Virus record (IMG/VR): IMGVR_UViG_3300006875_000087
Span: 1-31,282 of that record
Direction: 5' to 3' (one strand)
Source of the DNA: a virus
DNA length: 31,282 nt
The translations under genes and the position numbers were made by a program. The notes beneath the pieces are model-generated. The model was not told the DNA's origin. It worked only from the letters and a program-made list of their open reading frames with translations, and did no database searches. This document shows positions 24,517 through 31,179 of this stretch, piece after piece (within the stretch, counting starts at the first letter, position 1; every line of letters begins with the position of its first letter).

Positions 24517-25227
24517 ATGCCATTACCAGTCATTGAGACCCCAAAATATGAGCTGAGACTTCCGTCCAGCAACAAGCGAATTCAGTATCGCCCATACCTC
24601 GTCAAGGAAGAGAAGATCCTGATGGTCGCTCGTGAGTCGAACGATCAGAAACAGATCACCCAGGCCATCAAGGATACGATCGCGTCCTGCACATTTGGAA
24701 AGATCGATCCTGACAAACTGTCGGTGTTTGACCTGGAGTACATCTTCCTGAAACTACGCGCCAAGTCGGTAGGAGAGGTATCGAAGCTGACATTGAAGTG
24801 CGAGAAGTGCGAGAAGCCGAATCCACTTGAGATCAATCTGGAAGAAGTCTCCGTCAACACCGAGAACCTGCCAGATGCCAAGATCCAGCTGACAGATAAG
24901 ATCGGCGTCGTGATGAACTGGCCAAACGTCAACCTCATCTCCGAGCTCGCCGAACAGGACAAGTCAGACACCGGCAAGGTGGTCATGTCAGTCATCGTCG
25001 GTTGTATCGATTCGATCTTCGATGAGAAGGTCGTGCACCGTGCCTCTGATCATACCACCGAGGAGCTCCACCAGTTCATCGAATCCCTGAACCAGACTCA
25101 ATTCAATAAGATCAGGAAGTTCATTGAATCGACTCCGAAGCTAGAGCACAAGATCGAGTACAAGTGTTCTCACTGTGGTGCCGACAACAGCCTGACTCTC
25201 ACAGGACTCCAGAATTTTTTCTCGTAG
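24517..25227 (+). CDS. gp26-like baseplate hub / tail assembly chaperone with two CxxC pairs
   Basis: A 236-residue protein of the T4 baseplate-chaperone type (gp26/gp51 group), encoded just upstream of the tape measure. The N-terminal region (LPSSNKRIQYRPYLVKEEKI, then FGKIDPDKLSVFDLEYIFLK and LRAKSVGE) is typical of that family. C95-x-x-C98 and C217-x-x-C220 form two knuckles that could hold one zinc ion. The last codons before the stop contain T TTT TTC in the zero frame, and the -1 frame stays open for another 64 codons, so a longer 299-residue form is predicted. Position and expression pattern resemble gpG/gpGT of lambda and E/E' of P2. An AGGA lies seven bases before the ATG. Confidence 0.8.
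   Translation: MPLPVIETPKYELRLPSSNKRIQYRPYLVKEEKILMVARESNDQKQITQAIKDTIASCTFGKIDPDKLSVFDLEYIFLKLRAKSVGEVSKLTLKCEKCEKPNPLEINLEEVSVNTENLPDAKIQLTDKIGVVMNWPNVNLISELAEQDKSDTGKVVMSVIVGCIDSIFDEKVVHRASDHTTEELHQFIESLNQTQFNKIRKFIESTPKLEHKIEYKCSHCGADNSLTLTGLQNFFS
25215..25221 (+). other. Predicted -1 ribosomal frameshift site (T TTT TTC)
   Basis: A perfect X XXY YYZ heptamer in the reading phase of the gp26-like gene, six bases before its TAG begins to be read. Slippage joins it to the -1 frame, which continues to 25415. An SD-like AGGA at 25203-25206 lies 8 bases upstream, as in bacterial frameshift sites that use an internal SD. I do not see a strong downstream hairpin by eye. Confidence 0.7.
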
Positions 25228-25415
25228 GCCTCTCTCATGATAGTCTCGTCAACCACTACCAGACCAACTTTGCTCTAATGCAGCATCACAAGTACAGTCT
25301 GACCGAGCTGGATAACATGATTCCGTGGGAGAGGGAGATCTACGTTTCCTTGCTGGTTGAACACATCAAGGAAGAAAACGAACGCGCCAAGCGTAAGAAC
25401 AAACAGTTGACATGA
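25221..25415 (+). CDS. -1-frame extension of the gp26-like chaperone (or separate 45-residue protein)
   Basis: After frameshifting, 64 residues follow: LVGLSHDSLVNHYQTNFALM, then QHHKYSLTELDNMIPWEREI and a charged helical end. The first 19 of these residues lie upstream of the only ATG (25278), yet they look like protein in continuous register with what follows. The SLTELDNMIPWERE segment recalls the short C-terminal domains of frameshifted tail chaperones such as P2 gpE/E'. Independent translation from 25278 would give 45 residues, but no SD precedes it. The stop overlaps the tape measure start (ATGA), coupling the two. The earlier ATG at 25164 lies within the zero-frame CxxC region and is not a credible start. 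Confidence 0.7.
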   Translation, partial: LVGLSHDSLVNHYQTNFALMQHHKYSLTELDNMIPWEREIYVSLLVEHIKEENERAKRKNKQLT

Positions 25416-27352
25416 ACGAAAAAGACAAACAACAGCGCACATTCGACGACATACTTCTGGAACTGATGGTCCAGAATGAGACACTCGACAAGATTCAGAC
25501 GAGTGCGCTGAAGGTTGTCGATCTATTGACACCAGTCTCTGAGGCCTCGAAGGAATCGCTAAAGGAGGCTTCGGAGGCTCCGGCTACAGCTCAGGCCCAA
25601 GGACTTGTGCAGGGTGGTAGTGATTTGTCCGTTCTACTTCAGCCTCTTAACGGAATACTTCTGGTAGCTGAGGAGTTACTGACCACGATGAAGTCGGTCG
25701 AGGCCGGAGTCGTGATGTTGTCAGACTATTCCGGCCTGATGAGAAACGCTCTGTCGATCATTGCCAATGATCTTTCGGCTACCTATAATTACTTAGTTGA
25801 ATCCGATAGAAGACAGGCATCTGCGCAGAGAACGAAGGATCTACAACAGCAAGAAAGAGACTCGGAGATGATGAAGCTTCTGGCGCGCCTGGGAGCCCGC
25901 CCTGAGAGTAAGCCGACAGCTCCAACTGCACCGAAAGAAGATGGTATTCTGGCCAAACTGCTAGGACCGCTGGCTATCATCGGAGGTCTATTGGCAGGAT
26001 TTGTGGCTGGCGTCGTAGGATATTTCACCAAGCTCTTCACCGGCATACTTTCGTCACTATCGAAGATCCTGGGTGTCGGAAAGTTTCTTTCTAAGATCGG
26101 TCTGAACGGTGAGTTCCTGACAAAACTGGCTGCCCCATTCAAGGAGGTATTTGGTAAGATCAAGAACTTTATCAAGCCCGTCACTGACTTCATCGGTGAT
26201 ACGTTCGGCAAGATCGGCAATCTATTCTCCAAGGGAGGATCTCTCGGTAAGGTTGGTGAGTTCTTTGCCAACATGAAGAACACATTGATGAAGGCCATTG
26301 AGCCATTCCTCGGTAGCTTCAAGAAGTTCTTCGGGATCGGCAAGTTATTCGGTGTGATCTTCGGAAAACTTCTAGTCGTCTGGGACATATTCAAGTCTGT
26401 TCAGGCCGCATTCGACAAGTTTGGAAAAACTGGAGACATCGGAGCCGCCCTCGAGACTGGAGTTTCTGAACTTCTAGGACGAGTCATCGGAGCTCCTCTG
26501 GATCTATTGAAGAGTGCCGTTTCCTGGATACTCGGTAAATTTGGATTTAGCGAGGCCGAGTCGTTCCTCGATTCGTTCAGCTTCACCGATATCATCCAAG
26601 AATTCGTAAGTCGTCTGGTCGCCTGGGGACGTCAGACCTTTGAGATGGTGTTTCAGACCCTCGTCGATGTTTGGGGCGATATCGCAGACAAGTTCTCGTC
26701 CGGAGATATTCTGGGAGGAGTGGTTGAGATCTTCAGAGGTCTAGCAAAGTACCTTCTAGCACTGCCGATGGATCTCGTGAAGAACGCCATTGCAAACGTC
26801 GGAGAATGGTTCGGTGCTGACATGGGTGAACTGAGAAAGTTCAGCTTCAAGAAACTCCTAGGTGGTACAAATACCATCACTGAGGCAGAGTCTGCTACTA
26901 GCCCTCAAAAAAGTATCGTGGCTGCATCGCAGGAAAGAACTGCAGCAAAGAAAATCGCAGAGCAGGCACAAACGGTCACTGATAAGGCTACCGAAAAAAC
27001 ACTAGGTGACCCAAATAAGCCAGAGGGCGAAGAATCTGGAATCTGGGGTCTGCTCAAGAGTGCACAGGACGCTTTCTACAAGGCTCTTGAGGAAAACATT
27101 AACGGAGGCCAGACACAGGCGAAGATTGGCGCAGTACCTTCTACGATTGGTTCCGAGATGTCTGCTCTGGTCTCAAATACCAGAGATCTTGAGGATAATG
27201 CCGAGCTTGCCAAGGCGATGATCCCATCGATGTCAGGCGGTTCCGGAAAGAAGACCACGAACGTCTCTGCCCAGTCTGTCACATACAACAGCAACAACAT
27301 TCCTGACCGTACCAGCTGGATGACCACTCCTCTGGCGAACTGGTCGCTGTAA
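25412..27352 (+). CDS. Tail length tape measure protein (gp29 counterpart)
   Basis: A 646-residue protein that sets tail length and is threaded inside the tube (T4 gp29 is 590 residues). The N-terminal 160 residues are helical and polar, ending in a Gln/Arg/Glu-rich stretch. Residues about 179-205 are a strong hydrophobic segment (LAKLLGPLAIIGGLLAGFVA) that could insert in the host inner membrane during DNA entry. Residues about 205-480 are alternating amphipathic and hydrophobic helices rich in Phe, Lys and Gly. The C-terminus is Ser/Thr/Asn-rich. Size, helical character and position after the chaperone support the call, rather than a specific motif. The gene ends 5 bases before a terminator hairpin. 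Confidence 0.8.
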   Translation: MNEKDKQQRTFDDILLELMVQNETLDKIQTSALKVVDLLTPVSEASKESLKEASEAPATAQAQGLVQGGSDLSVLLQPLNGILLVAEELLTTMKSVEAGVVMLSDYSGLMRNALSIIANDLSATYNYLVESDRRQASAQRTKDLQQQERDSEMMKLLARLGARPESKPTAPTAPKEDGILAKLLGPLAIIGGLLAGFVAGVVGYFTKLFTGILSSLSKILGVGKFLSKIGLNGEFLTKLAAPFKEVFGKIKNFIKPVTDFIGDTFGKIGNLFSKGGSLGKVGEFFANMKNTLMKAIEPFLGSFKKFFGIGKLFGVIFGKLLVVWDIFKSVQAAFDKFGKTGDIGAALETGVSELLGRVIGAPLDLLKSAVSWILGKFGFSEAESFLDSFSFTDIIQEFVSRLVAWGRQTFEMVFQTLVDVWGDIADKFSSGDILGGVVEIFRGLAKYLLALPMDLVKNAIANVGEWFGADMGELRKFSFKKLLGGTNTITEAESATSPQKSIVAASQERTAAKKIAEQAQTVTDKATEKTLGDPNKPEGEESGIWGLLKSAQDAFYKALEENINGGQTQAKIGAVPSTIGSEMSALVSNTRDLEDNAELAKAMIPSMSGGSGKKTTNVSAQSVTYNSNNIPDRTSWMTTPLANWSL

Positions 27353-27357
27353 AAGAA

Positions 27358-27381
27358 AAGAGCGGCCTTTCGACCGCTCTT
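27358..27381. terminator. Bidirectional intrinsic terminator between convergent genes
   Basis: AAGAGCGG (27358-27365) pairs perfectly over 8 bases with CCGCTCTT (27374-27381), with an 8-base loop. Rightward it is followed by TGTTTTG and leftward by TTCTTTT, so it can end transcripts of both the tape measure and gp32. Confidence 0.85.
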
Positions 27382-27405
27382 GTTTTGAGATAGACTAGAG
27401 AAAGA

Positions 27406-28332
27406 TCAGCCTTCCTTGGCCAACTTGGCGAAGTAGCTGAGCGTCTCTTCTTCCTCTTCATCGGCTGCAGGAGCCTTTGGAGCTGCAACCTCACGAGGAG
27501 CCGGAGCTTCAGCAGAGGCACGGCGAGGAGCCGCAACCTTCTCATCCAGCTGAGTACGTTCGGCGGTGGTCAGGATCTGACCTTCCTCACCGAGTACGTC
27601 CCTCAGGCGCTTCTCAAGCTCTGCATAGGACTTGAAGTTCTTCGGATCGATGAAGTCAGCCAGCTTGTGAAGCTGCTTGTAAACAGCCTCGAGCTTAGCA
27701 TCATCACCACCGAACAGAGGAGCCGGAGTCGAGAACTCAGACTTGTCGTAGTTGCGGTAGCCTTCAACGTTACGGATCTTCAGCTTGAAGTCGGCACCGG
27801 TCCAGAAGTCGAACGGATTGACCGGCTTCTCGTCCTGGAACTGAGGCTGCATCAAGTCAAGGATCTTGTCATAGATCTTCTTGCCGTACTTGAAGAGGAA
27901 CACCTTGCCCTCATTGGCAGGATTGGCCGGGTCAGAGATGACCAGGATATTGGAGACGTAGTGCAGACGGCGCTTGCGTGCACGCACCAGCTCCTTGTCG
28001 GACTCCAGACCGCTGTTCCAGAGCTTGGAGTTCATATCCGAGACCGGATCCTTCTGACCGATCGTGGTCAGAGAGTTCTCGATGTACCACTTGCCCGTCG
28101 GGCCCTTGAAGCCGTGGTCCCAGTAACGGACCCAGGGAAGTTCCTCTCCCTCACCGGCAGGCAGAAAGCGGAAGACGGCATAACCGTTACCAGCCTTGTC
28201 TACTCCAGCCGTCCAGAAACGATTGTCCTCATAGGACTTCTCGTTAGGCGTATTGCCGCCGGCCTTGAGCGCCTGCTGCTTCATGAACTCGATGTCGCGA
28301 GAGCGACTGTTCTTTAGATTTGCGAATGACAT
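27406..28332 (-). CDS. gp32: Single-stranded DNA binding protein gp32
   Basis: A 308-residue homologue of T4 gp32 (301 residues), the cooperative ssDNA-coating protein of replication, recombination and repair. Residues about 35-60 (FWTAGVDKAGNGYAVFRFLP), W71-D-H73-G-F, GPTGKWYIEN, the basic ARKRRLHYVSNILVISDPAN, EGKVFLFKYGKKIYDKI and RNVEGYRNYDKSEF match the OB-fold core. The N-terminal basic helix (residues 1-25) corresponds to the cooperativity domain. An Ala/Pro linker leads to an acidic C-terminal tail (DEEEEET) that normally binds gp59 and other partners. The protein has no cysteine at all, so the zinc ribbon of T4 gp32 is missing. A 54-base SD-less leader precedes the ATG. Confidence 0.95.
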   Translation of the reverse strand: MSFANLKNSRSRDIEFMKQQALKAGGNTPNEKSYEDNRFWTAGVDKAGNGYAVFRFLPAGEGEELPWVRYWDHGFKGPTGKWYIENSLTTIGQKDPVSDMNSKLWNSGLESDKELVRARKRRLHYVSNILVISDPANPANEGKVFLFKYGKKIYDKILDLMQPQFQDEKPVNPFDFWTGADFKLKIRNVEGYRNYDKSEFSTPAPLFGGDDAKLEAVYKQLHKLADFIDPKNFKSYAELEKRLRDVLGEEGQILTTAERTQLDEKVAAPRRASAEAPAPREVAAPKAPAADEEEEETLSYFAKLAKEG

Positions 28333-28386
28333 AGTATGTGCGATGTATGGTTAGTATGTGTAACAATGTATGACTGTATGCTGACA
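28333..28386 (-). promoter_or_regulatory. gp32 leader with five CATAC repeats, candidate translational operator
   Basis: The 54-base gap between gp59 and gp32 contains, on the mRNA strand, five CATAC copies (GTATG on the rightward strand at 28334, 28345, 28354, 28368 and 28376). It is poor in G, has no SD and shows no obvious hairpin. T4 gp32 represses its own mRNA by binding an unstructured leader, and this stretch is well placed and composed for the same job. Confidence 0.55.
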
Positions 28387-29001
28387 CTAGGCGGATGTAA
28401 ATCTCGAAAGCACAATTTGCTTGCACTTTGCGAGATCCACGCTCTGCCTTAGGAATGGCCGGTATTTTCGGACTGACTTCTCAAATTCTGGCCAGAAGAT
28501 CGTCTCTGTTACGTTCTGATGCTTCAGGAAGTTGAGTAGCTCATCGAGGACGGTGACCGTCTCCTTTGAGATTTCGCCTTGTCCGAAAAGCTTGACGATC
28601 ACAGGATGATCCTCTCCGGTCCGAGCAAATAATTGATCGAACGAGAGCGAATGGCTCCTGCAATAGTCAGCAAGTTTATCGACTTCTCCAGTAAAAAAGT
28701 ACGTGAACGAGTCTCGCTTCTTCAGCCAGTCTCGGTACGTCTCCTCACCTTCGTTATCGAGTAGGTCTCCAGCCCAGATGCCCTTTCCGTTTTTAGAGAA
28801 ATTGGCAACCAGGAATTCGACCAAAGTTTTTTGTTCGGGATACTTCCTGGCCAGCTTGGCGAAGTGAAAGCGATCCCGTCTTTGAAGGAACGACTTCTGG
28901 CTAGCAGAAGTTCTGAAGTTATACTTTAAGGCGTCGTAGGACTCTGACTCAAAGTGTAGCTTCAGTGCAGTATATATCTGATATGCCTCCCAGGGCTGCA
29001 T
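28387..29001 (-). CDS. gp59: Replicative helicase loader gp59
   Basis: A 204-residue homologue of T4 gp59 (217 residues), an all-helical protein that recognises forked DNA, binds gp32 and loads the gp41 helicase. MQPWEAYQIYTALKLHFES at the N-terminus, then YDALKYNF, a KSFLQRRDRFHFAKLARKYP basic helix and LVEFLVANF match the family; the C-terminal helices (TVLDELLNFLKHQNV, EFEKSVRKYRPFLRQ) follow. The gene order 33-59-32 is the same as in T4, with two small genes inserted between 33 and 59. Its ATG overlaps the stop of the preceding gene (TAATG), so translation is probably coupled. Confidence 0.9.
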   Translation of the reverse strand: MQPWEAYQIYTALKLHFESESYDALKYNFRTSASQKSFLQRRDRFHFAKLARKYPEQKTLVEFLVANFSKNGKGIWAGDLLDNEGEETYRDWLKKRDSFTYFFTGEVDKLADYCRSHSLSFDQLFARTGEDHPVIVKLFGQGEISKETVTVLDELLNFLKHQNVTETIFWPEFEKSVRKYRPFLRQSVDLAKCKQIVLSRFTSA

Positions 29002-29252
29002 TACCTTGTGAGTTGATGCGCAGTCCAGTAGATCTTCTCATACCCATTCTCTTCCTTGTTGAATCCGATGGCGTTTTTCAGCCGCTCAATGAATCCATTT
29101 GGGGTATGGCAGATCATACAGTACTTCGAGAGTTCATCGTATTGCTCCTGAGTGATGACCTTATCAGCCAGAGCCGTATTCAGAAATGCAGTGGTGGCCG
29201 CTTGACCGGTCCTCTGCAGATCGTTCTGATCGAGTGTGTAGACCTTCATCAT
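29001..29252 (-). CDS. Small unknown protein between gp33 and gp59
   Basis: An 83-residue (82 if the second Met is used) soluble protein of unknown function. The first half is a polar helix (TTAFLNTALADKVITQEQYD). Residues 45-49 read C-M-I-C-H, followed by NGFIERLKNAIGF and an aromatic C-terminus. One CxxC pair could bind metal on dimerisation, but nothing more can be said. It overlaps the upstream 64-residue gene (ATGA) and the gp59 start (TAATG), so it is made as part of the replication/transcription operon. Confidence 0.7.
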   Translation of the reverse strand: MMKVYTLDQNDLQRTGQAATTAFLNTALADKVITQEQYDELSKYCMICHTPNGFIERLKNAIGFNKEENGYEKIYWTAHQLTR

Positions 29253-29443
29253 CGAAAGCGACGGATCAGGGAGCTACGACGGTACTTGATGCCATTGTGC
29301 TTGCGGCCGTTGCCGAATGCACCGGCTGTCACCTCAGGATGACGGCCGCGACGAGGACGGTACTTCAACGGGATCTTGGCAGGCTTGGCAGCCAGCGTAC
29401 CATCGGGATTGGCGCTAATGTTTACGGTTTGATCTGTGCTCAT
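29249..29443 (-). CDS. Small basic unknown protein
   Basis: A 64-residue protein with about 15 Lys/Arg and only 3 acidic residues, most of the charge after residue 20 (KYRPRRGRHPEV, then KYRRSSLIRRFR at the end). Such composition fits nucleic acid or ribosome binding, but no family is recognised. An AAAGGG sits 5 bases before the ATG, one of the few clear SD sites here. The ATG overlaps the stop of gp33 (ATGA), and its own stop overlaps the next start. Confidence 0.65.
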   Translation of the reverse strand: MSTDQTVNISANPDGTLAAKPAKIPLKYRPRRGRHPEVTAGAFGNGRKHNGIKYRRSSLIRRFR

Positions 29444-29670
29444 AGGAACCCTTTCAGTGTATTGGTTTTTGGAAGAAGATTGGAGGCCATTCCCTCGGCC
29501 TCGATCTTGGACTTAATGGAGGGTGCGATCAGCTTACCGATGTCGGCCGGATCGACTCCCATCTCGTTGCAGATATGGATGACCGCCTCGATGTAGGACA
29601 TCTTCTCGGATTTGACGAGAGATTCGACCTTCTCGGCCAGCGATGCTTTGGTCAGGATATTGTCTAACAT
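29440..29670 (-). CDS. gp33: Late promoter transcription accessory protein gp33
   Basis: A 76-residue short form of gp33 (112 in T4), as in cyanophage-type phages. Family knowledge: it binds the flap domain of host RNA polymerase, blocks normal promoter use, and joins with the gp55 sigma factor and the gp45 clamp to activate late promoters. The sequence has the expected core (MSYIEAVIHICNEMGVDPAD, then IGKLIAPSIKSKIEAEGM) and the closing NLLPKTNTL. The last residues (LKGFL) are hydrophobic, as expected if the C-terminus contacts the clamp. Its start overlaps the stop of the 406-residue gene (TGATG). The late boxes in this window are its expected targets. Confidence 0.82.
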   Translation of the reverse strand: MLDNILTKASLAEKVESLVKSEKMSYIEAVIHICNEMGVDPADIGKLIAPSIKSKIEAEGMASNLLPKTNTLKGFL

Positions 29671-30890
29671 CAGACGTCCCTCCTCTCGAAGACTCGTAGG
29701 AGCACGACCTCAGATCCGATACGAGCATTGGGTTTGCTTTCCTTGGTGGTCAGCTTCTCCCAGGCCTTGTTGATCTGCTTTGGTGTACTACCGAGTACGA
29801 TAGGCAGGAACTCGTCAGGTTTGCGCAGGCGGATGGACCGAGTGTTGACCTCATCCACGTTCTGCAGTGTGGTACCCTTGATGGAAAGACCCTTCTCGTT
29901 CTGGGCCACGTAATCGATCAGCATGCGGTACTTGACATTGAAGGCCAAGAGGCGGTAGGCACCGACGATCCGTTGAGGATCGATCGAGGCGATCTTATGC
30001 TCGGCGTTCTCCTTGCAGTACTTCAGATTAGCGATCTGCTTCTGAGCAGAGATCGGCTTCTTCTCACGAGGAGCACGAGTGGCCTTGGCTGCATGACGGA
30101 AGCGTTCCAGATCGGCCAGCATCTTCTCGAATGCCTGTACCTTCTTCTTGAGGGCAGGCTTCGGTTCGTTCTGGTAGACCTCCACGAGGTAAGGATCCGA
30201 ACCATCCAGAGCCTTCTGGATCTCGGTCATATGACGCGTCAGGAAGTTCTCCACGGTCGCACAGGCCATGGCAGAGAGGCCATGGTGTTGCATCCTGGCA
30301 TAGATATCGATCGGATCATAGTCCTTCTTGAGGACCCACAGGTCGATCATCTCATCGAGGTCACGGATGATCGTACGCGTGGCCTTGTTCCGCAGCAGCT
30401 CCATCGGAGAAACCGAGGGTGCTGCAGGGCTTCCAGAGTCACCTTTGGATGCCTCCCGGGCCATGCTACGGCCGATCGAGATTGTGTTGCGAATGCTGGT
30501 ATCCACGAACTCCCGATCGCTCGTATAATCGAGTTCTGGGTGCTTCTCCGGCATGCCACGGAGCATGCAGGTGCACAGCGTGCCGGTGGTCACACCAGGA
30601 AGGTAGTCAGCCGTACGGCGAACCGCGGAGACGTCCTCCTTGGAATAGCCGTTGGCCTCCATCCACTCGAGCACACGAGGCTTCATGGCCTTCGAGTCCT
30701 GGTAGTAGTTGTAGAAATTGAACGCGCGAGAGCGTTCCGCATGGAACTTTTCCTTGGGCCACGAGGACCAATTGTCCCAGACCGGTTCGAGACCGGTGTA
30801 ACGCTCATCAGTGGCATCAACACCACCGATGTGCTTGCGGGCCTTCTTGGTGCGCTTCTTGGCGTTCTTGAGTATGTCTTCGACAGCCAT
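29670..30890 (-). CDS. Conserved unknown 406-residue protein upstream of gp33
   Basis: Function not recognised. The first about 120 residues are basic then aromatic (KKRTKKARKHIGG, WSSWPKEKFHAERSRAFNFY, RTADYLPGVTTGTLCTCMLR). A flexible Ser/Gly/Pro stretch lies near residues 148-160. From about 170 to 300 it is helical, with a basic coiled region near 235-285 (KKKVQAFEKMLADLERFRHA). The end holds VKYRMLIDYVAQNEKGLSIK, GTTLQNVDE and RLRKPDEFLPIVLG, which I recall as recurring in hypothetical proteins of marine T4-like phages. The operon with gp33, gp59 and gp32 suggests a role in replication or transcription. It starts 4 bases after the SH3-like gene and has no SD, so it is probably coupled. 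Confidence 0.85.
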   Translation of the reverse strand: MAVEDILKNAKKRTKKARKHIGGVDATDERYTGLEPVWDNWSSWPKEKFHAERSRAFNFYNYYQDSKAMKPRVLEWMEANGYSKEDVSAVRRTADYLPGVTTGTLCTCMLRGMPEKHPELDYTSDREFVDTSIRNTISIGRSMAREASKGDSGSPAAPSVSPMELLRNKATRTIIRDLDEMIDLWVLKKDYDPIDIYARMQHHGLSAMACATVENFLTRHMTEIQKALDGSDPYLVEVYQNEPKPALKKKVQAFEKMLADLERFRHAAKATRAPREKKPISAQKQIANLKYCKENAEHKIASIDPQRIVGAYRLLAFNVKYRMLIDYVAQNEKGLSIKGTTLQNVDEVNTRSIRLRKPDEFLPIVLGSTPKQINKAWEKLTTKESKPNARIGSEVVLLRVFERRDV

Positions 30891-30894
30891 TGGA

Positions 30895-31167
30895 TTAGTC
30901 GTTGATGATGGTCATTCCGGTGACAGAAGCCACGCGGAACGAACGCCATCCATTGGACTGGTCGAGGCCGAAGACTCGGATGACTGAGTCATTCTCCTTG
31001 ATCGGCTTCTCGTTCTTCGGAACCTTGTCGGCCGGGATCAGGTCGTTCTTCAGCGTGCAATACAGGTCACGCACGGTACCATCGACCTTCGTGAAGGTCA
31101 CAACAACCTTGTTGTTGCGGAGGGCCTCGAGCAGATCGGCTCGGGAATACTTGTCAGTCGTGTTCAT
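30895..31167 (-). CDS. Small SH3-like beta-barrel protein
   Basis: A 90-residue protein of the small phage family with an N-terminal helix (SRADLLEALRNN) and an SH3-like barrel (KVVVTFTKVDGTVRDLYCTL, then DSVIRVFGLDQSNGWRSFRV, ASVTGM), similar to DUF2693-type proteins. Function unknown. I chose the ATG at 31167 rather than one 13 codons earlier because an AGGA lies 8 bases before it and the family pattern begins shortly after. It heads the operon that runs to gp32. Confidence 0.75.
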   Translation of the reverse strand: MNTTDKYSRADLLEALRNNKVVVTFTKVDGTVRDLYCTLKNDLIPADKVPKNEKPIKENDSVIRVFGLDQSNGWRSFRVASVTGMTIIND

Positions 31168-31175
31168 AGTGTAGA

Positions 31176-31179
31176 TCCT
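31176..31179 (-). promoter_or_regulatory. Ribosome binding site that sets the SH3-like gene start
   Basis: AGGA on the leftward strand, 8 bases before the ATG at 31167. It supports this start over the upstream in-frame ATG at 31206. Confidence 0.65.

Noticed and set aside
25164-25277. ATG at 25164 as the start of an independent 83-residue protein
   Set aside because: The part before the slippery site encodes the CxxC knuckle in the zero frame and gives an implausible sequence in this frame. Frameshift entry at 25215-25221 or the ATG at 25278 explain the downstream part better.
28387-28426. Small leftward open frame reading from 28426 into gp32
   Set aside because: It starts inside gp59 in another frame and only overlaps the leader; no RBS and no family resemblance.
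29001-29252. C-M-I-C-H in the 83-residue protein as a heme c attachment motif
   Set aside because: There is no signal peptide or export signal, the protein is small and within a replication operon, and a five-residue match is easily chance.
29973-30905. Long open frame of about 310 codons opposite the 406-residue gene
   Set aside because: It is antisense to a gene that fits the overlap-linked operon, has a Leu/Arg/His-rich random composition and starts without context. It is a shadow caused by codon usage.
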